Shown here one piece after another: positions 1 through 12,235 of a stretch of 64,000 nucleotides of DNA. Position 1 is the first letter of the stretch. Every line of letters starts with the position of its first letter. The stretch is from assembly GCA_963693365.1 (NCBI GenBank), contig CAVNZM010000001.1, positions 4,588,001 through 4,652,000 of the forward strand, given 5' to 3'. The stretch comes from Amoebidium appalachense (Eukaryota; Ichthyosporea). The notes beneath the pieces were generated by a model that saw nothing but the letters and a program-made list of their open reading frames with translations, had not been told where the DNA came from and searched no databases. The translations under genes and the position numbers were made by a program.

Positions 1-360
1 TATTTATGACGTTGAACATCAGTACAGGGGGTCACGCAGTTCACGGCCTCCCACCCACATTTGCACATACCCCCACCCCCGCCCTCACCACCTTGTAACG
101 AAGCAACAAAGCGAAGTGCAGAGACGGATAGAAACTACAACACAAAGGAACTAAAAATGATCCGGGCAGCGACAAAGAAACTTGAAATGCATGTTCTGTT
201 TAGTGCGAGGGGAGGGAATACTTCCTGGAGGTCGACTCGGACTGAGGGGAGGGTGGGGACGGGGAATGAAGCACAGAATATTTGTTTGCGTAGACTGCAG
301 AAAAACTCAGGAAAAGTGGATGAGGGTGGAGTGTTGAAACTATGGGGGAGCGGGGGGGCC

Positions 361-394
<34 letters not shown>

Positions 395-437
395 CTCGGA
401 GGTGGGGGAGGGGAGGCAAGAGGGCCAAGCGACTTCA

Positions 438-605
438 GCAGAATCATTTTGCATTGCACCGAGTAAAATTTGCTGTCAGCAGACAAGCTGTTACGAGCAG
501 AATGATTCGCCTAAGAATATTGTTCAAAGAATAATTCTGGTTTTTGAAGAATAATTCTGCTTTGCGCAGATTAATTTTGGAACGGTTGCAGAACAATCCT
601 GCTCC
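438..605. repeat. Cluster of imperfect GCAGAATNATT motifs
   Basis: About six related short motifs on both strands occur near 438, 499, 528, 549, 566 and 589 (GCAGAATCATT, GCAGAATGATT, AGAATAATTCTG, GAATAATTCTGC, GCAGATTAATT, GCAGAACAATC). Several are near-palindromic. The function is unknown; it may be the inside of an old MITE or a protein-binding array. Confidence 0.4.
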
Positions 606-1009
606 AAAAAGGTCATACTGCTATGATGTGGTTTTGCCCTTACGGAGGGGCGGGAGGGGGGCATGATCATGAGGGTTGTGTTACAGTAAGCACGAAGAAC
701 ATACGTGACTGACAACACACTGTGACTTGGGTTAATTTTTTAACCAAGAGAAGAAGGCCCTAAAAGAAGGGGAAAACCTTATAACAACGAAAGAATATGC
801 CTCACAAGTAAAGGCTTAGCCCAGCCTTCGACTGACCCTATTCATCCAACACATACAGAACTCTAGATCCGTTCGCCTCGCATGCAAACCCTGCCTCAAG
901 TTGAAACTGCCACTGGGTGGGTTAGTTGCCTCGACCAGATACGAGTATGCCGGGGGGCTGGGAGAGGGGGGAGGGGGGAGGGGGTTGGGGGCGGGGGGGG
1001 GGGGGGGGA

Positions 1010-1049
<40 letters not shown>

Positions 1050-1465
1050 CAATTGATTTGTGTCTACATGTTTGGGGGCGGGGAGGGTGAGGGAGGGGGG
1101 GGGAGGGGAGGGGACTCGGGCTCTCAGGAGAGGGGATAAGCGCTCAGCAAGAGAGTATTCATTATGACAATGAAGTAGGATAGATCGTCTACACGGTAGC
1201 AACAGGGAACCGGCAGCAAAGCTCAGGTGGCAGGAATCATGCCACAAGCAACGAAGCAGAGAAGCAAAGAGGTACTAGTATTAGCAGCAAATCAAAGACT
1301 TAGACACAACACAGCCAAGAAAAAAAACCATACATGATAGAGCAGCAGGTAGGCAAGTAACACTGTCAGCGGGTAAGTTGAGAAGACAATGGGGTATAAC
1401 CTGCTAGAGGCTGCAAGCGGAGCGGGTAGTTGATTTGTTGTACATGTGCATGTGTGTGTGTGCCG

Positions 1466-1566
<101 letters not shown>

Positions 1567-1747
1567 GGTGGGCGGGTGCACGTGGGAGGAGGGGGGGTGG
1601 GGGGGGGAGGGAAGGGAGGGTGCTTCAAGGCTAGTAGGGGGAAGGAGGGGGAGGGAGGGCTGACGGCCGGTGTATTGAATTTCAGAAGCAGTTGCCTGAG
1701 TGACTGCCGAACCGTTGTATGTTTGTGTGTAGGGAGGAGCGGGCCAA

Positions 1748-1797
<50 letters not shown>

Positions 1798-2962
1798 CTT
1801 TCGTGCGTGCCTTGTGTGTTCGTGTCAGGGCCCGGAAGAGTAAGTTAGCAAACCGGCGGAGGGGAGGGGGGAAGGGGGGAACTCTGAAATTGAAGCAGTA
1901 GCAAAACATCAATATATAAAGGTTTTTAGGGTGGGACGTGGAAAGTGCTTTGGTGTCTGTGGGTGGGGGTATGGGCTGTATTTACTGAGGGAAGTGGGTG
2001 GGTGGATTGGGGCCCGTGGCGGGAGTGAGTGAGAGAGACAGAGAGAGAGCCTCGGGGGGCGGGGGGGGGGGGGAGAATAGAGAAAGAGAGAGACCCCGGA
2101 GAGAGAGAGAGTGTGTGTGTGCCGGGGGGGAGGGGGGGGGGGGGGGGAGAGGGGAGGGGGGGGAGGGGGACTGAGGGGGCCTGCGTCGGGGGGGGGGGGG
2201 GGGGGGGGGGTCAGGGGGGTCGCCCGCAACCGGTATACATTCAGTATCATGATATTTATATACTATTATGTATTTATATATCATGATTTATATGTATATT
2301 ACAAAGTTTCATGATCATATATATTTACATATATTTGGTTGCAGCCGACCCTTGGGGGAAGGGGGGTAGGTGAGGAGGTACAGCTGTACGAGCATGAAAA
2401 ACAAACAAAAAACGAAGCGCCGTGTGACCGTGCAGCAGGCAGCATTGATGCTTAGCAATGATTTCCGTTGCAGACGCACATGAACATGTATGAGCATGTG
2501 AGAGACGTGCCAGGCAAAGAGAGGCCCGCTACTAGTACACTCCCAACCCCCCCACTGTCTACCCTTTCACCTCAATTGCATCATCAATACACCTCTGCAT
2601 GTATATCAGATATGAATTATCAGATCAGTATATATTAGATTCAACCCGTTTTCTTGTCCTCAACAATCTATCAGTGGGTTTACCGGGTACTCGTTTGTTA
2701 CGTAGGGCTACCTTTCTTAGCCCTGGCATAGTTGGTTAACACACTGGTATGTTTGTGCCCCAGCAGTGGTCGTGCTGCTGGTGGTGGTGGTATGGTATGT
2801 TATGTGTGTGTGCACGTGTGTGCATGTGTGTGTGAGTGTGTGTGTGTGAGTGTGTGTATTTTGGGGGGGGAGGGGGGAAGGGGAGGGGCCAAATCCAGCA
2901 ATTGCATGATAACGGGCTCGAGGGTGCCTTTGTTTTGTTTTTGTTTTTGTTCTTTTTTTTTT

Positions 2963-3007
<45 letters not shown>

Positions 3008-3296
3008 TCCAGCAATTGCATGATAATGGGCATAAGGTAATATAAGAAATCACTTTCATTCACAGGGCAAACGGATCGACTATACAAGCGCGGTAAGAGA
3101 ATGGGTCCCCATCCATACCAGCCAAGAATCTCGGCCATACAAACATCATATTGTCATTTTGTACCATGTATTTACAAGAGACTCGCCGGGCATCATTTCA
3201 GAGTTATTCAGATTTCCACGAGTCAATAATCTCTTATATACACCAGCACCAGCCATTCACTACTGGCATATTCTATACACAGAGCGCATTAGGGCT

Positions 3297-4875
3297 CTAA
3301 ACCACACAACGTACAGGCATCATATCATCAGGTCTCACATATTCCCTGGACTTTCTATGCAAAGAAATCATCGAGAGGGTACGCTTAAGAGTGCTCATAG
3401 TAGACTGCTGCGAAACACTTGCACGTTTTCTCTCCCTCCCCAGTGTCGGGCTATTCGGTGCAGTCATTGGCTGCCCAAAATTTTCCGCCCCTGGTCCGAG
3501 ATACATTCCGCGATTCTCCATTTTTCTCGCACCGAGCATATTCAACGAATTCGTTGTTGCGTTTCTCTTCAACACATTCGCCCTTTCATACCCGTGGTTT
3601 GTTCCGTGGCCAGTGCCCGGTATGTGCAGTGGGTGGAACATAAACCCCACCATCATCCCTTGGTTTGTAGCGGCCACAAGTCCATTTCCAACCACGATTG
3701 GTGAGGGTTGGTGTGCGAGCGAGGTAGGGCCGGTGGGAATGCACCTCTGCGCCAGCACACCCACACGCAAGAACACATCCACCACATCGTATCTCTCCCA
3801 CAGGCGGCATCTAGCTGAAATGCTCGTTGGCCATCACCAACTCATCCACCTGGGGCGCAGGATCCGGACACGTCCATTCATACACGTCACCGCAACTAGC
3901 GACAGAGTGCCCGTCCGAATGCACACTACTGCCCCTGTCCATGGATGCGTGTGTCATGGTGTCCGTGTCGGCGCCCGTTTGGGTATCCGTTTGGCTTAGT
4001 GAAATCCCGTCTTTGTTGATGTCTGCTAACTGCGTATAAGCATCTGCAACTTCCAGTGCCTTCGTGAGCAAGTCGTTCAGTGTTCGTTCCCGTTTGCTTT
4101 CGTGATTGTTTCCGTTTGTCTGCATATATGGCGGTTTGTGGGGTGCAGATAGGATTATTCCATCGAGTGACGTTTCTTCTCCCTCCTCCTCATTCATTTC
4201 TTCTTCCGAGTTTTTCTCCTCGGGAATTTCCACCCCCGTAACCATGATGGGAACATTGGGATAGCGGAAGCGGAATAGGCTACACCAAGCATCAGCCCGG
4301 TCGAGAGATCTCTGCCCCTCGGCGCCACTTGTGAGCAAAAAACACACCAGTATCGCACTTGGGGTTTTCAACAAGGGGGCCCGCCGGGCTGCAGACACAC
4401 TACGGGCACGCCTTGGCCTATCTGCCTGTGCATGGGTCATGATCTCGTATGGGGGCCGGGTTTCCAAGGACGACATACGACGAGGAATGGTGCACACTAT
4501 GTTTGCGTTCGTTTGTGTCGAACAAGTATTGTAAATGATGCTTGCTTCCAGTTCGCTCGTGCTAATGTTTTGTGCATGGGTACACTGTGCTGCCTTGGCC
4601 ATGGCACTAAGACTAGTTGCACTCTGACGTGTGGACATGGCCAGCACCCCATTCCCCATGGGTGCTGCATACGGAGGGTAGTAAGTCTCCCTCTGCACAT
4701 CAGTAAAGTTGGGCTCCTTCGAGCATTGCTCTGGTGCTCTTAAAGCCTCAAAACAGACGGGAATGGTGTCAAAGTCTCTGCACAAAAGAAAGCGCAGTGA
4801 CCCACTGTCGCCGAGCAGTGAGAGTGCATGGCGAAGGTCATCGGCACCATCACCAGCAAGCCACACGTCTAGCAT
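3297..4875 (-). CDS. Unrecognised protein; two open segments joined by a short intron or a frameshift
   Basis: I do not recognise this gene. The first segment is open from an ATG at 4875 (MLDVWLAGDGADD...) to a stop at 3811. The second continues in another frame from about 3812 to a stop at 3297. The junction carries CATTTCAG, a good acceptor; a donor about 85 nt upstream would join the frames, but a one-base frameshift is equally possible. Segment one has alternating hydrophobic strands and helices (LDVWLAGDG, LRFLLCRDF, SAILVCFLLTSG, VPIMVTG) that loosely recall a degenerate receiver-like fold with a long polar insert. An acidic stretch (about 12 Glu) and Ser/Thr/Asp-rich tail follow. Segment two ends basic, with RKRAS, a possible kinase site. 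Codon use is non-repetitive and there is no simple-sequence DNA, which supports a real gene. The start and total exon number are uncertain. Confidence 0.5.
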
Positions 4876-4889
4876 GTTGTTTGCCACTA

Positions 4890-7000
4890 AACACGTTTTT
4901 ATTTGCTAAGCCCGTAGGCCAGAAAATTGAACACAATCAGAATAAGCAGGCAGCTAGCGTGTGAGTAAGGAAGGCTACCAGATACTACTTGAAGGAGCTG
5001 CGATGGATCACTTTGATGTGTGTGGTGTAGTGTCGGTTGGTAAAATTTTATGGGACTGACAAACTGCGGTAACTTGCGCTCGTGCGTTGTAAAAACCAAA
5101 AGTGAAGACTCTGATGCAATACTACAGCTAACAACACGTAAGGTCACACACTAATTACAAAGAAGGGTTTATGCGAAAAATAGACGCCCAAATTTAACGG
5201 GCTGCGGCTTGTTTGAAACAGAAGTTACACTTTCGTTATTTGTGTGTAGAGCCAACTGTGACCTCCTCAGCTTCGGCATTTCCTCAAAAAGCAAGGGGGT
5301 TATGGCAAGCTAAAAGTCACGGCTAACATAATACAGTGATTTTAGATCCTCTAGTTCTGCACAAAAGTTTAAAATGGAGAAAACAGACTCTTTTAAAAGT
5401 TATGAACACTTATCGAGCCAATCGTGAGAATGTTCAAAAGCTAAAGATGGCTCTCGTTGATTGGTGGACAAGATTCCGGCTATCTATACCCATGCGAAAA
5501 CGCGGCTTTGCGAGATCTACAAGCCAATGAATCCTGAGAGAGCTCTTATCTCCTTAAAAAAGAGCCGGAAACCCTATATCAACGAGCTTGTTTATTTGCT
5601 TAAATCAATCGGTGGGTAAAATCTGCGCTTCTTTTGCGGCTCGCAGTTCGAAAGACTCTTTATTGATTTCCGCTGGAAAGTTCCAAATGGGGTCTTTGCA
5701 CTTCAACCACCTATCATATGTCGCGCGGCTAGGACCCACCTAAATCACGCCCGCGATCTACAATCACCCAATCAGTGACCGCAAGCTTAGCCTTTTCGAA
5801 TTCCGCAAACAAAGACATTTGCCGTGCAATTACCAAGTGAAACATAAATCCCGCTTACATGATATATAGATATCACTTTAGAAAAATTAATAAAAACCTG
5901 ACTATTTCCTTCTGTAATGTAGATAGCATTCTTTATGCCTGTGGTCCAAGAAAGCCACTTGGGCGCCAGGTACTCACGCAGCAATCTAACCGTCTCACGG
6001 ACCACAGAAAAACATATCACTCTAGGGAGATACAATGTTATTGGCGGAAATGTTTCATTGGCTCTATTTTCGCGCCTAAGGAGCCCTCAAAACCTCTGCC
6101 TCTTTAGAGTTTCAATATTTCTAGCTGGTTAGAAACAGAGTCTAAGAGAGCTATTACAGAACAGTGCACTACTATACGCATAGCTAAGCCACCAAAAAAA
6201 AACTTCAAACAATACCCGTATAAAAGTAATGTTATAAAAATATTCAAAATACATCAGATGGAGCTCTTATGTATTCCGTGGTGTAGTCTAGAGTTTGGTA
6301 CAAATCAACCCTCCACATTCGAGAAGTAGTGGGGGATCCGACTTATCTTTCCTCTACCGAATCTTACCTCGTTGACATCGTTTGATTTGGAAATTAACGA
6401 GGTTGCCGTTCAAGTAACGGTTGTCCGACCGTCTGAGGGGCGAAGCTCCCGAACTGAGAGAGAAACCTGGCACGGGGTTTATGCACTTTGTATTGCTGCG
6501 GACATCGTCAGGGTCCCAGCCTCACTTGACGGCCTACTGCGTTTTCCAGCGCCAATCAAATGCAGCTAGTGACTTATGTACACTGTAATACTATGCAATA
6601 AAACAACCCTAGTATAGATTATGGATATATGCAAGAAGCTAGCTAGCATGCGCATTGGTAGTTCCGAGAGAAAGTTAAGACGCCGTATCACGTCAATATC
6701 ATACTGTGCAGCATTAATAAGGTGATTTAACACGGTCATTTTATAACGGACATACTGGGGAAGAGAAGGATCTGAAAAGAAAATAAAGCCGCCCATAAAC
6801 TCCGGTTCTTAGACTACCACATTAGCTAACAGGTCGTACACTTATTGATAGATAATATGCATCCGCGAGTAAACCGCCCCCCACACATATTACACATACG
6901 AGCAGGAGACACCAAAAACCGATTACAACGCCAAGACATAATAATCTTTGCATATTTATACGACTGTCCACAACATCATGTCATCTTAGAGGTGATATCA
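4890..7000. other. Intergenic stretch, AT-richer, no supported gene
   Basis: Unique, comparatively AT-rich DNA without long simple repeats. Short open frames (for example 5336-5530 plus and 5787-6035 minus) have no recognisable motif and no convincing splice partners. The piece at 5340-5620 has some codon-like character and could be a decayed gene, but this cannot be shown. Confidence 0.5.
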
Positions 7001-7006
7001 TGATAT

Positions 7007-7211
7007 GACTTCACTTTCACTTCGATCTCTTAGCTGTCACGTCAACTTCCCCCCCCCAATTCTTCACCATGGCAGGTATATAAAGGCTTTCGTTTCTTCT
7101 TTTTGTGGAGGACTTCACTTTCGCTTCGATCTCTTAGCTGTCACGTCAACTTTTTTCCCCGATTCTTCGCCATGGCAGGTATATAAAGGCTTTCGTTTCT
7201 CCTTTTTGTGG
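7007..7211 (+). repeat. Tandem duplication (104-bp unit), each copy with a TATA box
   Basis: Two head-to-tail copies start at 7007 and 7111 with GACTTCACTTTC. Each contains CATGGCAGGTATATAAAGG; the TATA boxes lie at about 7077 and 7180. Differences between copies are mainly in the C/T-rich run and a few substitutions. The arrangement looks like a duplicated core promoter pointing right, but no plus-strand gene could be identified directly downstream (7211-7600 has only an unconvincing open frame). Confidence 0.75.
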
Positions 7212-7649
7212 TGGGAGGGAGTCCCACTCAGGGGAACGTGACTGCAGTGTGTGTGTGGTGTGGCCTGGTGTATTCCTACTGCTGTGAGAGTGTGGGGGCA
7301 TCTCCCTTTCGCGGAGTTTCTCGCTTGAGAAGTGGTTTCTTCAACGCCTGGTGGTCCACTGCAACCTATGGTAACTTCTACACGCTGTCTACGCTTCTAC
7401 GCGACCTATTGGCGGGGGGCTGCTGGCAGCTTCTTCAGCTACTTCTGCGCTGCGTGAGTGGAGGGGCGGCTACTTGGTCGTCGGGGAGCTTTCCAAGTGA
7501 CTGCCAATCCTTAGCCTCCAGTCGTATGGCAATGACCGGGTTTGCTTGCATGCATTCTGTAATTGTGTTTTTCTGTGTGTCCTGCCACAACTAGGCCACC
7601 TTATCAGAGAGCTAGTGATCCGACCTGAATCGATAAATGCTCCAACCAG

Positions 7650-7720
7650 AGTACTGTATGACGTCATCATATAAAAACGCCTGGCGCAGGGTCAGTTTTG
7701 CACGTGTTACTCTCTTTTTC
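7650..7720 (+). promoter_or_regulatory. Possible TATA-containing promoter
   Basis: GACGTCATCATATAAAAACGC at about 7659-7680 combines a CRE-like palindrome with a TATA box 3 nt apart. No plus-strand gene follows, so this is weak evidence of a promoter. Confidence 0.3.
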
Positions 7721-8245
7721 TCACCATTTTACCCTAACGTGACAGGGAACAAGCACATCACAAAAAAACCGTAGAAAAATTCTTGGCGGGGTAGTGGCTT
7801 AGTAAGTAATGGTAGGCATTCAACGATTTTGAGCTTCAATTTACGGAGAACTTTGTAGTGTTTGCGCACCCCATGACTACAATAATTTCTCGGAATGCTT
7901 GTTGGTATGGCTTATTTTGCACTTTACGGGTTCTGGCACCGGGAGGCCATAGGCCTGAGCCAAGAAAAACGTCAAACTTGTTACAAATGCGTGCCAAAGA
8001 TGCATACTTTAAACGTTCACGTTGTTGCTTTTGCACCACAGGTGCATTTTTCGTTTGAGAAACATTGACATCAGCTTTCAAATTCGTTTTTTTCGGTACA
8101 CACACTTCAAATAACCCTTTTAGCATCTAGTTACCACAAACAGTTTCGAAGAAACGAATAAAAACCAAACAAATCACCCCTAATCCGAAAACGACAAATG
8201 AGTGTTGCGCAATGTACAGAAACTGACCAGTGGGCAGAAGGTACT

Positions 8246-10279
8246 TTAACGTGTAGTGTTTCTGCGTGATCGTACCGGGCCTGTGTTTGTGTTGACTTGG
8301 GTGCGTGTGCGTGGAGGAACACCATGTGTGATGTGGTTTTCGAAGCATGCACGTGTTTGATCATTGCAGAGAAACACATTACACTTGATGCAGTAGGTAT
8401 GTGTCTGGTGGCGTTCCCCTTTGTTCCTAAAGCAGAGAACGCATCTACCTTTTCTTTCTTTTCTGGCACGCTGGTGTCCGTGTAGAGCATGGGGGGCAGG
8501 AGCAGCAGGGGGAAGGGGGTATTCTAGTGCAGGCAGGTGGGGGTTGCATATGAGTGCTTCTGCTAGCTCACGCCTTGTGTCCATGCTCGTGTTTGTGGAT
8601 TTGCCAAAGTATCTGTATGCAAAGTGTACGTTTGCTACTACAAACCCCAGAAGCCCCCCAAAGGTGCGGAGTTGGTGACGTTTAGTGCCCAAGGCTTCGT
8701 CCACAGAGCCGTTTAACATTCGTGTTTTGTTGAATATATCGGCCATGTTGTAGTTTTCGAAGTATTCTTCGACTGCTTTCGGTTGGGGGACGTCATTTCC
8801 GTTTCGTGATTTTCTCGGTTGACCCGGCTGAGTACTTGAACATGAGGTGATCACTTTCATACTGTAGTTCTTGTTTCTCCATAACACCGCAACGAGGTCT
8901 ACTCCGTCCACACTGCACACTGCCTCCGACCATACACCACGTCCTTCCTCACATAGAAGGTCCAACATGTTGAGGGGAAAGTCTCTGGTTGCGGTTTTGA
9001 CATTGAAAAGTGCGTAGAATCCGATTTTGTACACTTCCCTTGTCCCGGTTACTGACCCAAACCAGCTGTCTCCGACGATCGTTCTGGGGTTACGGTGGGT
9101 GGGGTTGGCCCTTGGGGTTAGAAGACGCAAGGTGGTGCCTGTTCCAGCTCCCAACTGTCGGTACGGTTTGCTTGCCATCCTAAGCTTCCCCTCGTTCATT
9201 TCGAAGTTAATGAGTATGTTGGTTACACAGTCGTGTAGAGTTTTTATTTCTTGACCGAGAGGGTGGGGTTTTCGTTTTATATAGATTTGGCACGGAAGGT
9301 TGCAATGATAGCTGGCAAAGATGGCCTCGTCTTCGCATAATTCATCCCCGGGCTCGATAGAGCAACGGCACCGACTCTGCAGTGCTTCCATGAAACCGCG
9401 TGTGTCTTTCAGTGGATCATCCTCCGGATATTGAGTGATGTCGGTGACGGTAAAGCAGGCACGGATGTTTTCGAACCGGTGTTCGGTCATGAAGCGGGCA
9501 AAGTCGTGTACGGGAAATATGTGGCTTGGGTTCTCTGCTGCCGACGTCCAGTAGTTCGATCTCGAGCCGGGTTCGAATGTTCCAGCCATGTAAATCCACA
9601 TACCCAACCACCTAAGTAGCTCACCCGGGGTTAAGTCAACCCAATTTTTGTAACGTGCACGACCTACTTCGTTTGTGAGTGGAATGACTGCTGTGAAGAG
9701 ATACTCCATAGGCATGAAGTGTTCAAACAAACACAGAACACTCTTGCGCTTGTTTAGTGCTAGTGGAATGGTTGGTTTTCTGCGTGGGCCTGTTCTTTTG
9801 TCAAGTACTTGCTCATCTGGAATGGTCCATTGCAAGGTGCACGTGGGGTCGGTGGGGGTAGGTAACTCTACTTGTTCATCTACAAGTTCTATCTCATCTT
9901 CATTCTCACTGTCTGTGACAGGAATCTCTACTTGTTGGATGTCTCCATCTGGATCTTCGTCACTATCACTCTCTAGCTCGCTACTTGTGTGTTCACTGTC
10001 TTCTTCATCTATTAAAGTTAGCTGATGGCGCAGAACTACTTCTGTGGTACCGTCAAAATCAAACTTTACTTTCCATTCACTGCCTTCGTTTGTCTTGCAT
10101 CGTTTCACTACTGTGCCAACCAGTATTTGTGTGTCCCAACTCAGGCCGAACTTCTTGTAAGACCAACGTGTGGTGTCATCTGTGAAATCTTCCCCCTGAA
10201 CCCCGTCAAATATGTATGCAAAACAACAGACACGAGCTCCAGAATAAAGTGACTCTATTGGGTCTAATGTTTTGGCCAT
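8246..10279 (-). CDS. PiggyBac transposase, intact single exon
   Basis: A 677-residue uninterrupted frame of the piggyBac (DDE_Tnp_1_7) family, which performs TTAA-specific cut-and-paste transposition in the nucleus. The first ~110 residues form a Tudor/SH3-like basic segment (KKFGLSWDTQILVGTVVKR) followed by an acidic Ser/Glu/Asp stretch. The catalytic core runs from about residue 180 to 560. The three expected aspartates lie in LCEDEAIFAS, in TLHDC and in IVGDSWFGS, matching the DE, CD and DNWF blocks of the family. After GTKRHQLRTFGG the protein ends in a cysteine/histidine cross-brace zinc domain (RCVLCFRNKG..CIKCNVFLCN..CFENH), usual in active piggyBacs. There is no stop or frameshift, so it is either recently active or domesticated. 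I could not identify terminal inverted repeats flanked by TTAA; the stop codon itself lies within a TTAA at 8246-8249. Confidence 0.97.
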   Translation of the reverse strand: MAKTLDPIESLYSGARVCCFAYIFDGVQGEDFTDDTTRWSYKKFGLSWDTQILVGTVVKRCKTNEGSEWKVKFDFDGTTEVVLRHQLTLIDEEDSEHTSSELESDSDEDPDGDIQQVEIPVTDSENEDEIELVDEQVELPTPTDPTCTLQWTIPDEQVLDKRTGPRRKPTIPLALNKRKSVLCLFEHFMPMEYLFTAVIPLTNEVGRARYKNWVDLTPGELLRWLGMWIYMAGTFEPGSRSNYWTSAAENPSHIFPVHDFARFMTEHRFENIRACFTVTDITQYPEDDPLKDTRGFMEALQSRCRCSIEPGDELCEDEAIFASYHCNLPCQIYIKRKPHPLGQEIKTLHDCVTNILINFEMNEGKLRMASKPYRQLGAGTGTTLRLLTPRANPTHRNPRTIVGDSWFGSVTGTREVYKIGFYALFNVKTATRDFPLNMLDLLCEEGRGVWSEAVCSVDGVDLVAVLWRNKNYSMKVITSCSSTQPGQPRKSRNGNDVPQPKAVEEYFENYNMADIFNKTRMLNGSVDEALGTKRHQLRTFGGLLGFVVANVHFAYRYFGKSTNTSMDTRRELAEALICNPHLPALEYPLPPAAPAPHALHGHQRARKERKGRCVLCFRNKGERHQTHTYCIKCNVFLCNDQTRACFENHITHGVPPRTRTQVNTNTGPVRSRRNTTR

Positions 10280-11064
10280 GTTGGGCGCTCATCTTTCACA
10301 TGAAACCCATGGCTTGTTGTGTTCGCGGACTCAGCAAGTTTCGTCCGTTTGATCATGAATCATGTTGTTGTCGAGCATGAATTCAAAAACTTGCAACAGC
10401 GTCGGCAACCAATAAAAGCTAGGGAAGGCCTTGTTAGTTACCGTACCAAAGACAAAAAAGGTGTAAACTTATGTTTTCTTACTGGCTGTACAAAAAAAAG
10501 CGGGCTCCTGGGCCCCAATAGCTCGCGGTATCCTTCCGAAACAAGCATTCCTAAAGTACTGCGGTCAGAGTACTTATGGCCGCTAAGTTCTCCGATCAGA
10601 GTACATTTCGGATGCATCAGTCTAGATGCAGTTTCTCCGGGTTATCTAGGGGCCGGGCCCGTTGGGATTGTCTTTTAGCTCAGATTTGGTCTGCATTGCT
10701 CTTTTAGAGGCTGACTTGCTTGCTGTGCCTCGGTAGGTTTTGAGGGGGGCATGTTGGGAAGCAGCAGTAATGATTGTCTTCTTGCGGAGTGTGGTCTGGT
10801 CAACATCGATGCATATGACTAGTTGGAGCAAACTAGTTTCACGCATACACGTACACTTAAGGTTTTGCCCGCTGGTGTCCTTTGTCACTTGTCGCTTTAT
10901 TTTTATTTCGTAGCTTTGGCTTTTTCAGTTCTATTGGTGGTTATGTAGCCTGTGGCTGCACGTTGCCTTCATTAACGGATCAATAAAACCGAGTCAAAAG
11001 AAAAATATATCCTGCGCTCAGAGGCGGGATATATCACATCACGTCCACCGTCTTGGGGGTATTA
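10280..11064. other. Intergenic stretch upstream of the transposase
   Basis: Unique sequence upstream of the transposase start. TTAA occurs near 10857 and 10974, but sequence inward from these does not match sequence near the TTAA at 8246, so transposon ends are not established. A small palindrome (ATATATCCTGCGC / GGCGGGATATAT) lies at about 11005-11035. No gene is seen. Confidence 0.45.
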
Positions 11065-11430
11065 TAGGAGTTATCTATATGTGTTGTGGGGTTTCCACTA
11101 GGGAGTTTTGCTGCCAAAGGCTGCCAATCAAGCAAGAGGTAAACAAGCCAAAAGAAGTAATGAATGAGTACAATAGCCATTAAATTTTGGGCAGTTGGAT
11201 TTCACATCGAACCAATCTGCCAAGCTCCCGCCACATACGCCTTGGTAGTTTTAGGAGTTATCTATATGTATTGTGGGGTTTCCACTAGGGAGTTTTGCCG
11301 CCAAAGGCTGCCAATCAAGCAAGAGGTAAACAAGCCAAAAGAAGTAATGAATGAGTACAATAGCCATTAAATTTTGGGCAGTTGGATTTCACATCGAACC
11401 AATCTGCCAAGCTCCCGCCACATACGCCTG
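11065..11430. repeat. Tandem duplication, 187-bp unit
   Basis: Two head-to-tail copies begin at 11065 and 11252 (TAGGAGTTATCTATATGT...) and end near CATACGCC at 11241 and 11428. They are almost identical, differing at a few sites, so the duplication is recent. Each copy carries GCCAATC and AACCAATC, CCAAT-box-like motifs, upstream of the TATA-like sequence at about 11509. Confidence 0.9.
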
Positions 11431-11499
11431 GAAACTACCAATCACTCAAGTTCCCGCCTGGCAGGCAGGCGGTTTTGACAGTTGACACATTTGCAACTT

Positions 11500-11959
<460 letters not shown>

Positions 11960-12029
11960 CGTGCGCACACGTGTATTCGCCTTAGTTATTCGGGTGATAA
12001 GCTTAGTCAGTAAGTTGTCTGGACTGGAT

Positions 12030-12235
12030 CATACTTGGGCCTGATAATCAGGGCACAAATAGGATACTTGTGATATATCTTTTGATATTCAGGGAGGTTT
12101 TCAGGATATGTTGAGATGATACTCAGGGCATTCGCGAAAAAAAAAAACGGGATAATCTGGGGCCTTTGCGATATTTTCGTGATATATCCAGGTTGATACT
12201 CCGGGCGAAAAACAGGATATTTTCATAAGGCCCTA
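12030..12235. repeat. Possible small inverted-repeat element
   Basis: The segment begins with CTTGGGCCTGATAATCAGGG and ends with CATAAGGCCCTAG, which are imperfect inverted repeats. In between GATAT and TGATACTC-GGGC motifs recur. It may be a degenerate MITE; no target-site duplication was found. Confidence 0.25.

Noticed and set aside
8246-10860. TTAA-flanked piggyBac ends at 8246 and 10857
   Set aside because: Sequences inward of the two TTAA sites are not inverted repeats of each other.
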